Program-made: the position numbers and the translations under genes | The notes under the pieces: model-generated | What the model saw: the letters and a program-made list of their open reading frames with translations, nothing else | Told to the model about the DNA's origin: nothing | Database searches by the model: none | Part shown: piece after piece, positions 24,001 through 34,979 of the stretch | Layout: the number at the start of each line of letters is the position of its first letter | Position numbering within the stretch: position 1 is the stretch's first letter | Source of the DNA: Arion vulgaris | Taxonomy: Eukaryota; Mollusca; Gastropoda; Stylommatophora; Arionidae | Assembly: GCA_020796225.1 (NCBI GenBank) | Contig: CM036753.1 | Location: 2,604,001-2,668,000, forward strand | Direction of reading: 5' to 3' | Length of the DNA: 64,000 nt

Positions 24001-25442
24001 GACATTTATCAAGTAAAGGATACAACAAAAGGCATTTATCAAGTAAAGGATACAACTAAAAGGCATTTATCAAGTAAAGGATACAACAGAAGGCATTTAT
24101 CAAGTAAAGGATACAACAAAAGGCATTTATCAAGTAAAGGATACAACTAAAAGGCATTTATCAAGTAAAGGATACAACAGAAGACATTTATCAAGTAAAG
24201 GATACAACTAAAAGGCATTTATCAAGTAAAGGATACAACAAAAGGCATTTATCAAGTAAAGGATACAACAGAAGACATTTATCAAGTAAAGGATACAACT
24301 AAAAGGCATTTATCAAGTAAAGGATACAACTAAAAGGCATTTATCAAGTAAAGGATACAACTAAAAGACATTTATCAAGTAAAGGATACAACAGAAGACA
24401 TTTATCAAGTAAAGGATACAACTAAAAGACATTTATCAAGTAAAGGATACAACAAAAGGCATTTATCAAGTAAAGGATACAACTAAAAGGCATTTATCAA
24501 GTAATGGATACAACTAAAAGGCATTTATCAAGTAAAGGATACAACAGAAGACATTTATCAAGTAAAGGATACAACAGAAGGCATTTATCAAGTAAAGGAT
24601 ACAACAGAAGGCATTTATCAAGTAAAGGATACAACTAAAAGGCATTTATCAAGTAAAGGATACAACTAAAAGACATTTATCAAGTAAAGGATACAACTAA
24701 AAGGCATTTATCAAGTAAAGGATACAACTAAAAGGCATTTATCAAGTAAAGGATACAACTAAAAGGCATTTATCAAGTAAAGGATACAACTAAAAGGCAT
24801 TTATCAAGTAAAGGATACAACAGAAGACATTTATCAAGTAAAGGATACAACAAAAGGCATTTATCAAGTAAAGGATACAACTAAAAGGCATTTATCAAGT
24901 AAAGGATACAACAGAAGACATTTATCAAGTAAAGGATACAACTAAAAGACATTTATCAAGTAAAGGATACAACTAAAAGGCATTTATCAAGTAAAGGATA
25001 CAACTAAAAGACATTTATCAAGTAAAGGATACAACTAAAAGGCATTTATCAAGTAAAGGATACAACTAAAAGGCATTTATCAAGTAAAGGATACAACTAA
25101 AAGGCATTTATCAAGTAAAGGATACAACTAAAAGGCATTTATCAAGTAAAGGATACAACTAAAAGGCATTTATCAAGTAAAGGATACAACTAAAAGGCAT
25201 TTATCAAGTAAAGGATACAACAAAAGGCATTTATCAAGTAAAGGATACAACTAAAAGGCATTTATCAAGTAAAGGATACAACTAAAAGGCATTTATCAAG
25301 TAAAGGATACAACAGAAGGCATTTATCAAGTAAAGGATACAACTAAAAGGCATTTATCAAGTAAAGGATACAACTAAAAGACATTTATCAAGTAAAGGAT
25401 ACAACAGAAGGCATTTATCAAGTAAAGGATACAACAGAAGTA
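21015..25442. repeat. 30/31-bp tandem array, about 145 copies, grown from a Penelope-like 3' end
   Basis: The plus-strand unit is ggcatttatcaagtaaagga plus tacaac and 3-5 further bases (agaa, aaaa or taaaa). In the single-copy relative (44373-44402) the equivalent segment is bounded by two GTTG direct repeats exactly 30 bp apart, which gives the period. Damaged units cluster near 21805, 22585, 22985-23030 and 23415-23535. Confidence 0.95.
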
Positions 25443-25623
25443 AAGAAACTCACTTCTTACACAGCACAGAACATATAGAATTAGACAATAAAGTCCTAAC
25501 GGATCTAAAATGAAAATCTGTGACTAAAGCAAATAACGAAATAAATGCAAAAAAGTATAAGTGGAAACAAGGAGATAAATAATAAAAATCAAATATATAT
25601 AAAATATATACATTTAACATATA

Positions 25624-26132
25624 TTTTACATATAAACAACTAAAAACAGTATGGAACGGAACTGATAAGAAAACAAAGATCAGAATACTAAGAGCATGCA
25701 TATTCCCAGTGGCAACGTATGGTGTGAAGCATGGTCATTTAATAAAGCAGTGGACAAAACATATATGTGCTTTTGAATATAAGTGTTACAGAAGAGTCCT
25801 CCGTATATCATGGACAGAGAAGAGAATAAATAGATCTATACAGAAAGAACTCAAAATCAAAGAAAACTGGCTGATACTACAAGTAAGAAAGAGAAAATTG
25901 AGATATTTTGGACATATAAAAAGACACGAAGGGCTGGAAAAGACCATCATGGAAGGAGGCATACCGGCAAAGAGAAGAAGAGAAGACCACGGAGAAGATG
26001 GATTCAGGATGTAACTGATGGTTTGAACATGATGGCTGCAGAGGCAGGACATCTGGCCTATGAGAGAGAGAAATTCCGAAGGACCTATGGGGTGGCAAAG
26101 TTCTGCTCAGGACAAACTATTTGATGATGATG
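25624..26132 (+). mobile_element. LINE (RTE-like) 3' fragment with perfect 16-bp target duplication
   Basis: The target-site duplication atacatttaacatata lies at 25608-25623 and 26133-26148. The insert ends with a (gat)n tail. An open frame at 25709-26014 encodes the LINE C-terminus (KRINRSIQKELKIKENWLIL, then RKLRYFGHIKRHEG and AKRRREDHGED). It is 5' truncated to about 0.5 kb, as usual for LINEs, and nested in the 3' UTR of the Penelope-like element. Confidence 0.9.
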
Positions 26133-26249
26133 ATACATTTAACATATACACATACAGGATATGAAGCATGATAAGAGAAAGTACTAAGAAGCATAGGAAT
26201 GTAGTGCGTTGAGTCCATGAGGTCGAAAGGTATTAGTCACAGATTTTAC

Positions 26250-26408
26250 CTTCTGTAAAACTCTGAGAAACTGTCTCTCTGTGTTGTCTGCACTGGGAGA
26301 GGATGGATTCGGAGTAAATTTGCGAGCAAACCTGGGCGATATTCCTCCATTCTCAGGTTGTTTATCAAAATCATATCTCGCATAGTAATCATTCTGTGGT
26401 ACAGGTTG
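26250..26408 (-). CDS. nAChR alpha-like: nAChR exon: cytoplasmic M3-M4 loop
   Basis: 53 whole codons. It begins QPVPQNDYYARYDFDK and ends in DNTERQFLRVLQK. The terminal ERQxLRVLQKV-type sequence is typical of the amphipathic stretch before M4 in molluscan and other protostome nicotinic subunits. The Ser/Pro/Asn-rich middle (TPNPSSPSADN) is the usual disordered, poorly conserved loop with candidate phosphorylation sites. The acceptor is a good pyrimidine tract ending tttgtttcag; the donor is AAG/gtaaaa, a weaker site. It starts in phase 0, matching the end of both M3 exons. The 3' remnant of a Penelope-like element begins only about 12-15 bp beyond the donor. The next expected exon (M4 and stop) was looked for down to position 1 and not found. 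Confidence 0.88.
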
Positions 26409-26615
26409 CTGAAACAAATAAAACACAACATTACGAATAAATAACGAAACTATTATTGTATTTGTGGCGAATTGGTGTATAGATTCTTCATCTTGGGACA
26501 AACAAAGAAGTTGTTAGGGACATGGAGGTACGAAGTTGTCTGGCTCCAACCTTATTCATTAACTTTCGTGTGTAACGAATGAGATATTATTTCAGTGATG
26601 TCTTCTCTAAATGTA
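26409..26615. other. Intron sequence before the loop exon, nothing recognised
   Basis: Contains the acceptor pyrimidine tract of the M3-M4 loop exon (26409-26425) and otherwise unassigned AT-rich DNA. Confidence 0.5.
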
Positions 26616-27085
26616 GTGGAGGTTGTGTTCCTAGTCCTATTGAACGACGGACAATCAAACAGCAGTCCCGTGTTAAAGTTAAATACACAAAATAATTCTT
26701 TTAAAAAAAAGTGAATGTAGATTTTGTTACTATCTCGAGGTATACTGGGGACAATAATGTTAGTCCCGCATTGAATTTGACCGTCGGCACAAGATGTGTG
26801 ATACGGTCAACATCACGTCGACCGCCTTTACTACCCAGTGCTTTTCCTTGTACCCACAATTGTGGCTGTGTCGACCTGAAAGTGGCTCTCTGTGGCCTAG
26901 AGGTTAGGTGCTTACTTCTGGTGCCAAAGGTACTCAGTTTCCAACCTTGTGGAGCCATAGGGATATTTTTCCAGAGATCTCTGATATCAGTGTAGGTGAG
27001 CTCGAGTTCCTAGTCCTATCGGAGACGGACAATGAAACGTAAGACCCGTGTTCAATTTGAGCACGTAAACTAACCCTTGACAGTT
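26616..27085 (+). mobile_element. Composite of tRNA-derived SINE fragments
   Basis: The segment ttcctagtcctatYg...ccgtgtt occurs near 26627-26683 and 27007-27062. A third related piece (gtcccgcattgaatttgacc) is at 26760-26785. tggcctagaggttaggtg at 26897-26915 fits an RNA polymerase III A box. The part around 26838-26870 (gcttttccttgtaccc) is shared with family C. Probably several SINEs inserted in one another; borders uncertain. Confidence 0.5.
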
Positions 27086-27174
27086 GAAAATCGAGAAGAG
27101 CAGGCTGGAAAGCCGCTGCCTGTGCATAATTCATTAGAAAAGATTAACAACAATTCCTACAAGATATTTTTACC

Positions 27175-28130
27175 ATCATCAAGGTGCGTATCGTTTATAG
27201 GACGTTGCTCTCTTTGCAGCACATCTGAAATTCACTCTGTCTCTAGCCAGTTCACCCACTTTGTCGATGGTCATGTTCATGGTTTCTTTAATATTTTGAA
27301 GCCATCTTCTTCTTGGTCTGCCTCTGCGTCCTGGGACCGTGCCCTCTAGTATTGTCCTTTCCAGGCCATCGTGACGCTAGATGTGACCAAAGTATGTAAT
27401 TTTTCTGTATAGTATGTTGTTTATCAGCCAATTCTCTTTAACATTTAGTTCTTTCAGGACATCAGTGTTCTGTCCATGGTATTCGTAGGATCTTTTTGTA
27501 GTATTTAGTTTCGAAGGACTGGATTTTTGTTCTTAATTTTTGTGTAATAGTCCATGATTCACAACCATAAGTAGCCACTGGGAAAATGCATGCTCTCAAT
27601 ATTTTTAATTTTAGTATTTTGCTGGTGCTTTGCCACATGTTCTTCATTGTGTTTAACTTCTTGATTGCTATTGCCAATCTTCTTGAGATCTCTTTGGAGC
27701 AGTCACCGTTATTGTTAATTATTGAGCCCAGATATTCGTAGCTCTCTACACATTGGAGTTCTTCATTGTTTACTTGGATGTTAGGTGAGCCTTTTGCTTT
27801 GTCAGTTGACATGATTTTTGTTTTTTGTGTATTCAAATATAGATTTGGTCTTCACTATGTTTCTTGGTCGTCATGATTAGGTTTTCCAAACCTTCTTTGC
27901 TGGTGGATAATAATACTGTATCGTCTGCATATCTAAGCTCTGGCATGAATTTACCACCTATAGTGAAGGGTCGTAATTCACATAGTTGGCATCGTCTTTT
28001 ACATTCCTCATGATGTTCTCCGCATATATGTTGAATAAGTATGGGGACAAAATACATTCCTGTCGTAACCCCTTTTGAATCTCGAAACATTCAGCTATTT
28101 CACCTCCTATTTTAATGGTTGCTTGTTGTT
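27175..28130 (-). pseudogene. LINE (RTE-like) reverse transcriptase remnant
   Basis: Minus-strand frames at 27833-28090 and 27462-27836 overlap with a frameshift. The first has LRYADDTVLLSTSKEGLENL with the YADD catalytic box of reverse transcriptase. The second continues with VESYEYLGSIINNNGDCSKE and ATYGCESWTITQKL. Further frameshifted C-terminal motifs (ENWLI, YFGHI, RRRW) follow down to about 27180. It is longer than the other LINE pieces here, 5' truncated and non-functional. It ends near a gatgatgg tail. Confidence 0.88.
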
Positions 28131-28149
28131 CGTGGTATAGAGATTCTAT

Positions 28150-28350
28150 ATATTATATTTTTACCATCTTCAAAAATTACATCGCGGACCGTCGCCGGTG
28201 CTACAGTTCGGGCGCTGCAGCTGAGATCTTATTGGGGAAGAAAGAGATCGGAGCACACATAGTCACTCACCGAAGTGCAATGATGATGGTCATATCAATC
28301 AATCAATCAGTCAATCAATCAATCAATCAGTCAATCAGTCAATCAATCGA
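28150..28350 (+). mobile_element. SINE-like element, family F copy 1, with (atca)n tail
   Basis: It runs from tttttaccatcttcaaaaatt through gcagctgagatctt and agatcggagcacacatag to gaagtgcaatgatgatggtc, ending in (atca/gtca) repeats at 28295-28345. Related copies lie at 28540-28720, 34540-34700 (minus strand) and 47900-48050. Confidence 0.8.
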
Positions 28351-28357
28351 ATTGAAA

Positions 28358-28460
28358 GTCGTTACGGTCGGAACAATATTCCACGCTCACTGTGAAATTG
28401 AACCCAAACCACACACATACAAAGCGAGCTCACTTACAACTAAGCAATTCTTGGCAGTTA
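28358..28460 (-). mobile_element. SINE family C fragment
   Basis: cgttacggtcggaacaatat and tgaaattgaaccc match the head region of family C at 6460-6505. Truncated. Confidence 0.55.
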
Positions 28461-28539
28461 AAAGTTGCTAAGAGTAGACTTCGGATAAGATAAGCTGATG
28501 TCCCGTAAACATTATTTCAAATAAATATGACAGTTCTAC

Positions 28540-28720
28540 ATATTTTCACCCCCTTAAAAACTGTATCGGGACACTAGCCAATGCTACGGAGTTCGTGCTC
28601 TATCGCTGAGATCTTTCTGTGTAACAAAGAGGTAAAAGCACAAGTGGTTATTCACCGACAATCAATGATAATGGTTCAATCAAATTATCAATCTATGAAT
28701 CAATCCAGCAATGACAAATA
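28540..28720 (+). mobile_element. SINE-like element, family F copy 2, diverged
   Basis: It shares tatcgctgagatctttctgt, the hallmark of the family, followed by a diverged aaagaggtaaaagcacaag and a caatcaa-type tail. Confidence 0.7.
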
Positions 28721-29265
28721 ATTGCAATTATTAAAAAAATGATGTGTGTAAGAGCACATTACGTGAGCGCTGTCAGAAAATAGATATGTAAGGAAACATA
28801 ACAATGTCAGAGAACGTGTAGTGTGTGTATGTGTGTTAAAATAACAACAAAGCAAACACTGTTGCTAATTTGTTTTCTTATGTCAACAACAAATAAACAA
28901 CAGGAAATAAAGAAAACAAACACAGACTTTATAATCGATTGTGTCGTGAAGTGTCTTGTACGTTGTAGGTGGGAAATAGACCTTGTACTGTACGATTACT
29001 CTTGTGATCGATTGAGATACAACAATACCGTTACAATTATACTAAAAGTAGATGAGTTTCTAATTCTTGTTCTAATTTCTTCTTCTTCTTCTTCTACTTC
29101 TTCTTCTTCACTGCTGTCAAACTTCCAAGCAAGTACCTTTGATAAATGTAGCAGTTTGCTCTAGACTCCCACTATTGCCATGATATTTTTTATGAAAGAA
29201 ATCAAAACATTATTTATGTCTTAGACTTTATATAACATATTTATTAATAAATCTTCATCAGGGTC
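28721..29265. other. Single-copy spacer
   Basis: AT-rich, with a (ttc)n run at about 29079-29112. A plus-strand frame (28823-29164) ends in poly-Ser coded by this run and looks spurious. Confidence 0.5.
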
Positions 29266-29269
29266 AAAT

Positions 29270-30662
29270 AATACACACACAGATACAGACACACACACAT
29301 ACAGACACACAATACAGAACACACAGATACAGACACACACACACATACAGACACACACAGATACAGACACACACACACATACAGACACACACAGATACAG
29401 ACACACAGATACAGACACACACAGATACAGACACACACACACATACAGACACACAGACACACACACAGATACAGACACACACAGATACAGACACACACAC
29501 ACACATACAGACACACACAGATACAGACACAAACACATACAGACACACAGATACAGACACACACACATACAGACACACACACATACAGACACACAGATAC
29601 AGACACACACATATACAGACACACACACATACAGCCACACACAGATACAGACACACACACATACAGACACACACATATACAGACACACACACATACAGAC
29701 ACACACACATACAGACACACAGATACAGACACACAGATACAGACACACACAGATACAGACACACAGACACACACATACAGACACACAGATACAGACACAC
29801 ACAGATACAGACACACACACATACAGACACACACAGATACAGACACACACACATACAGACACACACAGATACAGACACACACACAGATACAGACACACAC
29901 ACATACAGACACACAGATACAGACACACACAGATACAGACACACACACATACAAACAGAACGACACACAATACAGACCACAACAGCACACAATACAGACA
30001 CACACACATACAGACACACACAAATACAGACACACACACATACAGACACACACAGATACAGACACACACAATACAGACACACACACATACAGACACACAC
30101 ATACAGACACACACACACAGACACACACAGATACAGACACACAGATACAGACACACACAGATACAGACACACACATACAGACACACACACAGATACAGAC
30201 ACACACACATACAGACACACACACATACAGACACACACAAATACAGACACACACAGATACAGACACACACAGATACAGACACACACACACACAGACACAC
30301 ACATACAGACACACACAGATACAGACACACACACACATACAGACACACACACGATACAGACACACACACATACAGACACACACAGATACAGACACACACA
30401 ATACAGACACACACAGATACAGACACACACAAATACAGACACACACACAGATACAGACACACACACATACAGACACACACATACAGACACACACATACAG
30501 ACACACACAGATACAGACACACACAATACAGACACACACATACAGACACACACATCAGCACACACAGATACAGACACACACAGATACAGCACACACAATC
30601 AGACACACACATACAGACACACACACAGATACAGACACGCACACAGATACAGACACACACGG
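29270..30662. repeat. CA-rich tandem array (acagacacacacagat-type units)
   Basis: Units of about 12-18 bp built from acagacacac plus acacagat or acacat, with variable CA length. All three minus-strand frames are open and rich in Cys/Val, an effect of composition. A short disturbed patch lies at about 29950-30000. Confidence 0.96.
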
Positions 30663-30965
30663 CCGTGCTATGATACAGAGAGGCGGGCTCAGCAGGCGGC
30701 ACCGTAATGGGGTGGCATAAGCAGCCAAATCAAAACCACAGTTGAAGGTTATTTTAAAGAAAAAAAAACATTTAAGAGACGGCATTTGGAAGACTTGCAT
30801 CATACTGAGAAAATATACCGCACGGTCCTGTACACACATATACTCACGCATACACACACCTTTACAAACACATACACATGCACGCGCATACACACACATT
30901 TGATAATGAAAATACGAAATATGGAATGTAAATCATAACAAACATTCTTCTTCTGTTGTCATACG
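30663..30965. other. Single-copy spacer
   Basis: Includes a short GC-richer patch (30663-30720) and a CA-rich tail near 30830-30900. Nothing recognised. Confidence 0.5.
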
Positions 30966-32312
30966 TGTAAGACATCCACCAAGGAAGCAGACATGCTCAT
31001 GAAGACATCCACCAAGGAAGCAGACATTCTCATGAAGACATCCACCAAGGAAGCAGACATTCTCATGAAGACATCCACCAAGGAAGCAGACATTCTCATG
31101 AAGACATCCACCAAGGAAGCAGACATTCTCATGAAGACATCCACCAAGGAAGCAGACATTCTCATGAAGACATCGTGTACGACATCCACCAAGGAAGCAG
31201 GCAACTGTGAGCAAACATTCTCATAAAGACATCCACCAAGGAAGCAGGCAACTGTGAGCAAACATTCTCATGAAGACATCCACCAAGGAAGCAGGCAACT
31301 GTGAGCAAACATTCTCATGAAGACATCCACCAAGGAAGCAGGCAACTGTGAGCAAACATTCTCATGAAGACATCCACCAAGGAAGCAGGCAACTGTGAGC
31401 AAACATTCTCATTAAGACATCCACCAAGGAAGCAGGCAACTGTGAGCAAACATTCTCATAAAGACATCCACCAAGGAAGCAGGCAACTGTGAGCAAACAT
31501 TCTCATAAAGACATCCACCAAGGAAGCAGACATTCTCATGAAGACATCCACCAAGGAAGCAGGCAACTGTGAGCAAACATTCTCATAAAGACATCCACCA
31601 AGGAAGCAGGCAACTGTGAGCAAACATTCTCATGAAGACATCCACCAAGGAAGCAGGCAACTGTGAGCAAACATTCTCATGAAGACATCCACCAAGGAAG
31701 CAGGCAACTGTGAGCAAACATTCTCATAAAGACATCCACCAAGGAAGCAGGCAACTGTGAGCAAACATTCTCATAAAGACATCCACCAAGGAAGCAGGCA
31801 ACTGTGAGCAAACATTCTCATAAAGACATCCACCAAGGAAGCAGGCAACTGTGAGCAAACATTCTCATGAAGACATCCACCAAGGAAGCAGGCAACTGTG
31901 AGCAAACATTCTCATAAAGACATCCACCAAGGAAGCAGGCAACTGTGAGCAAACATTCTCATAAAGACATCCACCAAGGAAGCAGGCAACTGTGAGCAAA
32001 CATTCTCATGAAGACATCCACCAAGGAAGCAGGCAACTGTGAGCAAACATTCTCATGAAGACATCCACCAAGGAAGCAGGCAACTGTGAGCAAACATTCT
32101 CATGAAGACATCCACCAAGGAAGCAGGCAACTGTGAGCAAACATTCTCATGAAGACATCCACCAAGGAAGCAGGCAACTGTGAGCAAACATTCTCATGAA
32201 GACATCCACCAAGGAAGCAGGCAACTGTGAGCAAACATTCTCATAAAGACATCCACCAAGGAAGCAGGCAACTGTGAGCAAACATTCTCATAAAGACATC
32301 GTGTAAGACACA
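30966..32312. repeat. 33/47-bp tandem array, about 29 copies
   Basis: All units contain aagacatccaccaaggaagc and cattctcat. The first block (30966-31180) is 33 bp per unit. Later units carry a 14-bp insertion (ggcaactgtgagca) making 47 bp, with one 33-bp unit embedded near 31505-31540. Both edges carry gtgtaagacat-type half units. It lies in the intron after the second M3 exon. Confidence 0.96.
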
Positions 32313-32458
32313 TACCTTTATGTTGTTGAACCTCATGCAACAACTAGATTTTATATGTCAAATTTAAACATAGAAGAAATATTCAATATTCAACTAGCTT
32401 TCAATGTTTTCATTAAATCTGATTTATCTCTTAACACTCATCTGGATCACCTACTCAC

Positions 32459-32673
32459 CGCTCCTTTGGGCCCCCGGTTCTTTTTATGGCTGGGGGTTAT
32501 TTCCTCCAGATCCAAGTTCAGAAAAAGAATTTTGGCCAACACGCCAAAGAAAATCTTTTTGAGAAGTCTGGGTACTTCACGTCCTCGGGAGCCTTTGTAG
32601 TGTACATTGAGAACAACAGCTGTCATTGCGGTGGCGGAGGATACAATGGCGATTGTGATGCCATAATACAAAC
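32459..32673 (-). CDS. nAChR alpha-like: nAChR alternative exon M3, copy 2 (downstream in the transcript)
   Basis: 215 bp: two bases plus 71 codons. LYYGITIAIVSSATAMTAVV followed by LNVHYKGSRGREVPRLLKKI is a second, intact M3 segment. The exon ends HKKNRGPKGA, a shorter and more basic tail than its twin. Acceptor ttcttacag, donor GCG/gtgagt; both splice sites are well formed and there is no stop or frameshift, so the copy appears to be under selection rather than decaying. Start and end phases equal those of the exon at 32802-33028. Alternatives are a recent duplicate not used in mRNA, or one used only in certain tissues. Confidence 0.92.
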
Positions 32674-32801
32674 CTGTAAGAATGTGACGAAAAATAAACA
32701 TATAACAACATACATTTACATACATTGTAAGCCTGTTTGACATCACTTTGAAGAAGCTGTAGACGTTTGAAGTTTAAAACAAACATATTAGTGCTACTTA
32801 C
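32674..32801 (-). other. 128-bp intron between the two M3 exons
   Basis: This intron is far shorter than any other in the gene, free of tandem repeats, and runs from gtaagt to ttcttacag in the minus direction. Its size may leave little room for a full spliceosome across it, one known way to make neighbouring exons mutually exclusive. That is inference from length; no branch-point experiment is available. Confidence 0.75.
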
Positions 32802-33028
32802 CATTCCTTTAACTCCTTTAGAACCACGACCTTGTTTAGAGGCTGCGCTCGGAACTTCTTCCAAATCCAGAGATATAAAAAAGATTTTGGCCACAACACC
32901 AAAGAAAATCTTTTTGGTTAATTTGGGTATCTCTCGTCCACGTGATCCCTTGTGATGAATGTTGAGAACAAAAACTGTCATGGCAGTGGCGAAGGATACA
33001 ATGGTCATGGTAATACCATAGTACAGAC
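32802..33028 (-). CDS. nAChR alpha-like: nAChR alternative exon M3, copy 1 (upstream in the transcript)
   Basis: 227 bp: two bases completing the Gly codon, then 75 codons. LYYGITMTIVSFATAMTVFV plus LNIHHKGSRGREIPKLTKKI is segment M3 and the start of the cytoplasmic loop; the exon ends SKQGRGSKGVKGM. Acceptor ttattccag, donor ATG/gtaagt. A second M3 exon of the same phase begins 128 bp downstream. By hand count the two share about 43 of the first 57 residues. They differ within M3 (MTIVSFATAMTVFV against IAIVSSATAMTAVV) and are unrelated in the last 15-18 residues. Skipping or using either keeps the frame, but both together would not. Confidence 0.93.
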
Positions 33029-33590
33029 CTGGAATAATTTCGTGGGAAAATGTCCAGAACTAAACATACAACGTTGACTGTTTCATTCTCTGTAGCTGCT
33101 GCCGTGCGCTCGTGTCCGTCCTATTTTACTTACATTTTAAAATATAATTATATTTTGTTTTTCAACTAAAGTTTCCGTGAGTTAAATCTATAATTTTGTT
33201 TTACATTGATTACTAAATGAGATTTCAAACAGTTAATAGCTAGTGATAAAAATGTTAAACAAAACTGAGGGATTTGGGAGGAGGAGGGTGTTAACTTTGG
33301 AATAACATGTTAAAAATACTTATAAATGTGATGTTAATATTTAAAGAGAAATATGAAATTAACGATGTTAGTTGCAAACAGTGTTAAATTCAAGCTTTGT
33401 TATTTGGCACTGTAAGAGAAATGTTGGAAGACAATTTATACACAAGTCACACTGTCTGTGCTATTTGGCAGGTTGTGAGTAAGATAAAGCGTGTGTATGC
33501 ATAGCTTTCTGCAGGTAGGGAGATGTCAAATATTGACACCGGTAGCGAAGGATATAGTAATGCATACTTTAATAGTCCCCAAATGAATGT
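33029..33590. other. Intron sequence upstream of the first M3 exon
   Basis: AT-rich with a G-rich patch near 33270-33290. No other exon or element recognised. Confidence 0.5.
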
Positions 33591-34290
33591 GATAGTGCAG
33601 CAGCAATTATTGGTGCACCCATTAATGCGGAATTATTGGTGTACACTTTAATCTACGAGTCGCTAATGCCTGTGACAGTGCACCAAATATTTGTGCAATC
33701 TTTACTGCACAAAGTATTTAGTGTACACTTTACTGCAGCAACTATCAGTGCACACATCATTAAAGCAACTATTCGTGCACACTTTACTAAGCAAATACGG
33801 TGCACAGTTTCGGCAACTATTGGTGTACACTGTACAGAGCAAATATTCGTGCACATGTTACTTGCAACTATTGGTGCAAATTGAAGCGCAGTTGCTGGTA
33901 CACACTTTACTGCAGCAGCTACTGGTGCAACTTTACTGCGCAACTACTTGTTCACACTTTACTGTAAAAATATTGTTGCACATTTCATTCATCATAGGTG
34001 CACATTTCATTATCATATTTGGTGCACATTTCATTGTATCATATATTGGTGCACATTTCATTGTATCATATATTGGTGCACATTTCATTGCATCATATAT
34101 TGTTGCACATTTCATTGCACCATATATTGGTGCACACATTTTATTGCAGTAAATATTGGTACTCATTACTTATAGTAACTGTTGATACACAATTTATTAC
34201 AAAAACTATTGCTGCACAATCACAGCTGGAGTCGCTATTGCACACACCAGTGCATCACAAAATGTGCATATTCGCAATGACAGTTGACAT
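33590..34290. repeat. Old, degenerate ~27-30-bp tandem array
   Basis: Successive copies of a ggtgcacactttactgcagc aactatt-like unit, strongly diverged on the left and better kept at 33995-34130 (ggtgcacatttcattgtatc). It is much older than the other arrays in the window. Confidence 0.85.
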
Positions 34291-34539
34291 TTCTGCATAA
34301 ATCGCTGATCAAACAGTGTTAGGGAGCACGTCACAGCAGCAACTACGGCAAAATAAAAATTTCACAGCAAATACAAATAAACTGAATAAAAAATAACATA
34401 ACATTATTAACAACATTTATATAAATTAACATTAGAATTGACTACAATGTTATATCAAGAAGGAAATCAATCAAGAGACATCGAGCACAACATACAATCA
34501 CACACAGATAACAGCTAGGATAAGTAGCAACAGTAATAG

Positions 34540-34700
34540 ACTGATTGAGTGATTGATTGATAGGACCATCGTCATTGCACTTCGGTGCACTTCGATCTCT
34601 TTCTAACACAGGAATATCTCAGCTACAGTGCACTAGAGGGTCACCGATGTAATTTTGATAATGGTGGAGATATTTTTTTAGAAATTTTATTTTAAATCTT
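34540..34700 (-). mobile_element. SINE-like element, family F copy 3
   Basis: The reverse complement shows gtagctgagatattcctgtg, then agaaagagatcgaagtgcac, gaagtgcaatgacgatggtc and a tcaatcaatcac tail. Same order as copies 1 and 2. Confidence 0.8.
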
Positions 34701-34979
34701 TTGGAACTACCAAGTGTTGTTTTACGTGTTATTTTTGTTACGTAATGTAGAGCCGTAAATGATCAAGGTAGACGTTACGGGAAAGTGGAGAAGAGGAAGT
34801 CCAAGGTAAAGATGATTGTAAGATGTGATAACTGATTTAAATATGTCAGCAACAGAGAAGTGGCACTGCTTATTTTACAGAGAAATGCCGAAGAATTGTT
34901 CTAGTAGTAACTTTTAGAGCTAATGATGTGATGGTGTCAATTTATCAAATTTATCAAATTTTGTTGACTAAAAGAGTTG
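34701..34979. other. Single-copy spacer
   Basis: A stretch at 34760-34890 (ggtagacgttacgggaaagtg, tgatggtgtc) faintly recalls LINE 3' ends but is too short to assign. Confidence 0.35.

Larger units (their letters stand above)
20960..26235 (-). mobile_element. Penelope-like retroelement 3' remnant, expanded and interrupted
   Basis: Read on the minus strand, four pieces follow the order of the Penelope-like copy at 42467-44460. They are the end of the ORF and start of the 3' UTR (26235-26149; gacctcatggactcaa, then atgcttcttagtactttctc), an inserted LINE (25624-26132), the rest of the 3' UTR (about 25607-25445; tgatttttatt and ttagtcacagatttcattt-like matches), and the 3' end (about 21030-20960; ggttgaaacgttgctgtg to ctacagtacttg). 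Between the last two pieces the 30-bp segment that is single-copy in the other element has grown into a 4.4-kb array. No intact coding sequence. Confidence 0.8.

Noticed and set aside
21015..25442. Centromeric or telomeric satellite
   Set aside because: Short arrays of many unrelated types inside a gene, no telomere motif, and a local parent sequence is visible.
26184..26501. One continuous 105-residue protein gene
   Set aside because: Only 26250-26408 is receptor sequence between good splice sites; the flanks are intron, with the C-terminal tail coming from the Penelope-like remnant.
28823..29164. 113-residue plus-strand frame
   Set aside because: Poly-Ser end is coded by a (ttc)n run; no homology and AT-rich codon use like the surrounding intron.
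29221..30702. Cys/Val/Ser-rich frames of 435-493 residues resembling cysteine-rich proteins
   Set aside because: Three overlapping minus frames of a CA repeat, with no signal peptide or domain.
32577..33008. 143-residue frame running through both M3 exons
   Set aside because: It reads through the 128-bp intron in an unrelated frame; splice sites and phases show two separate exons.
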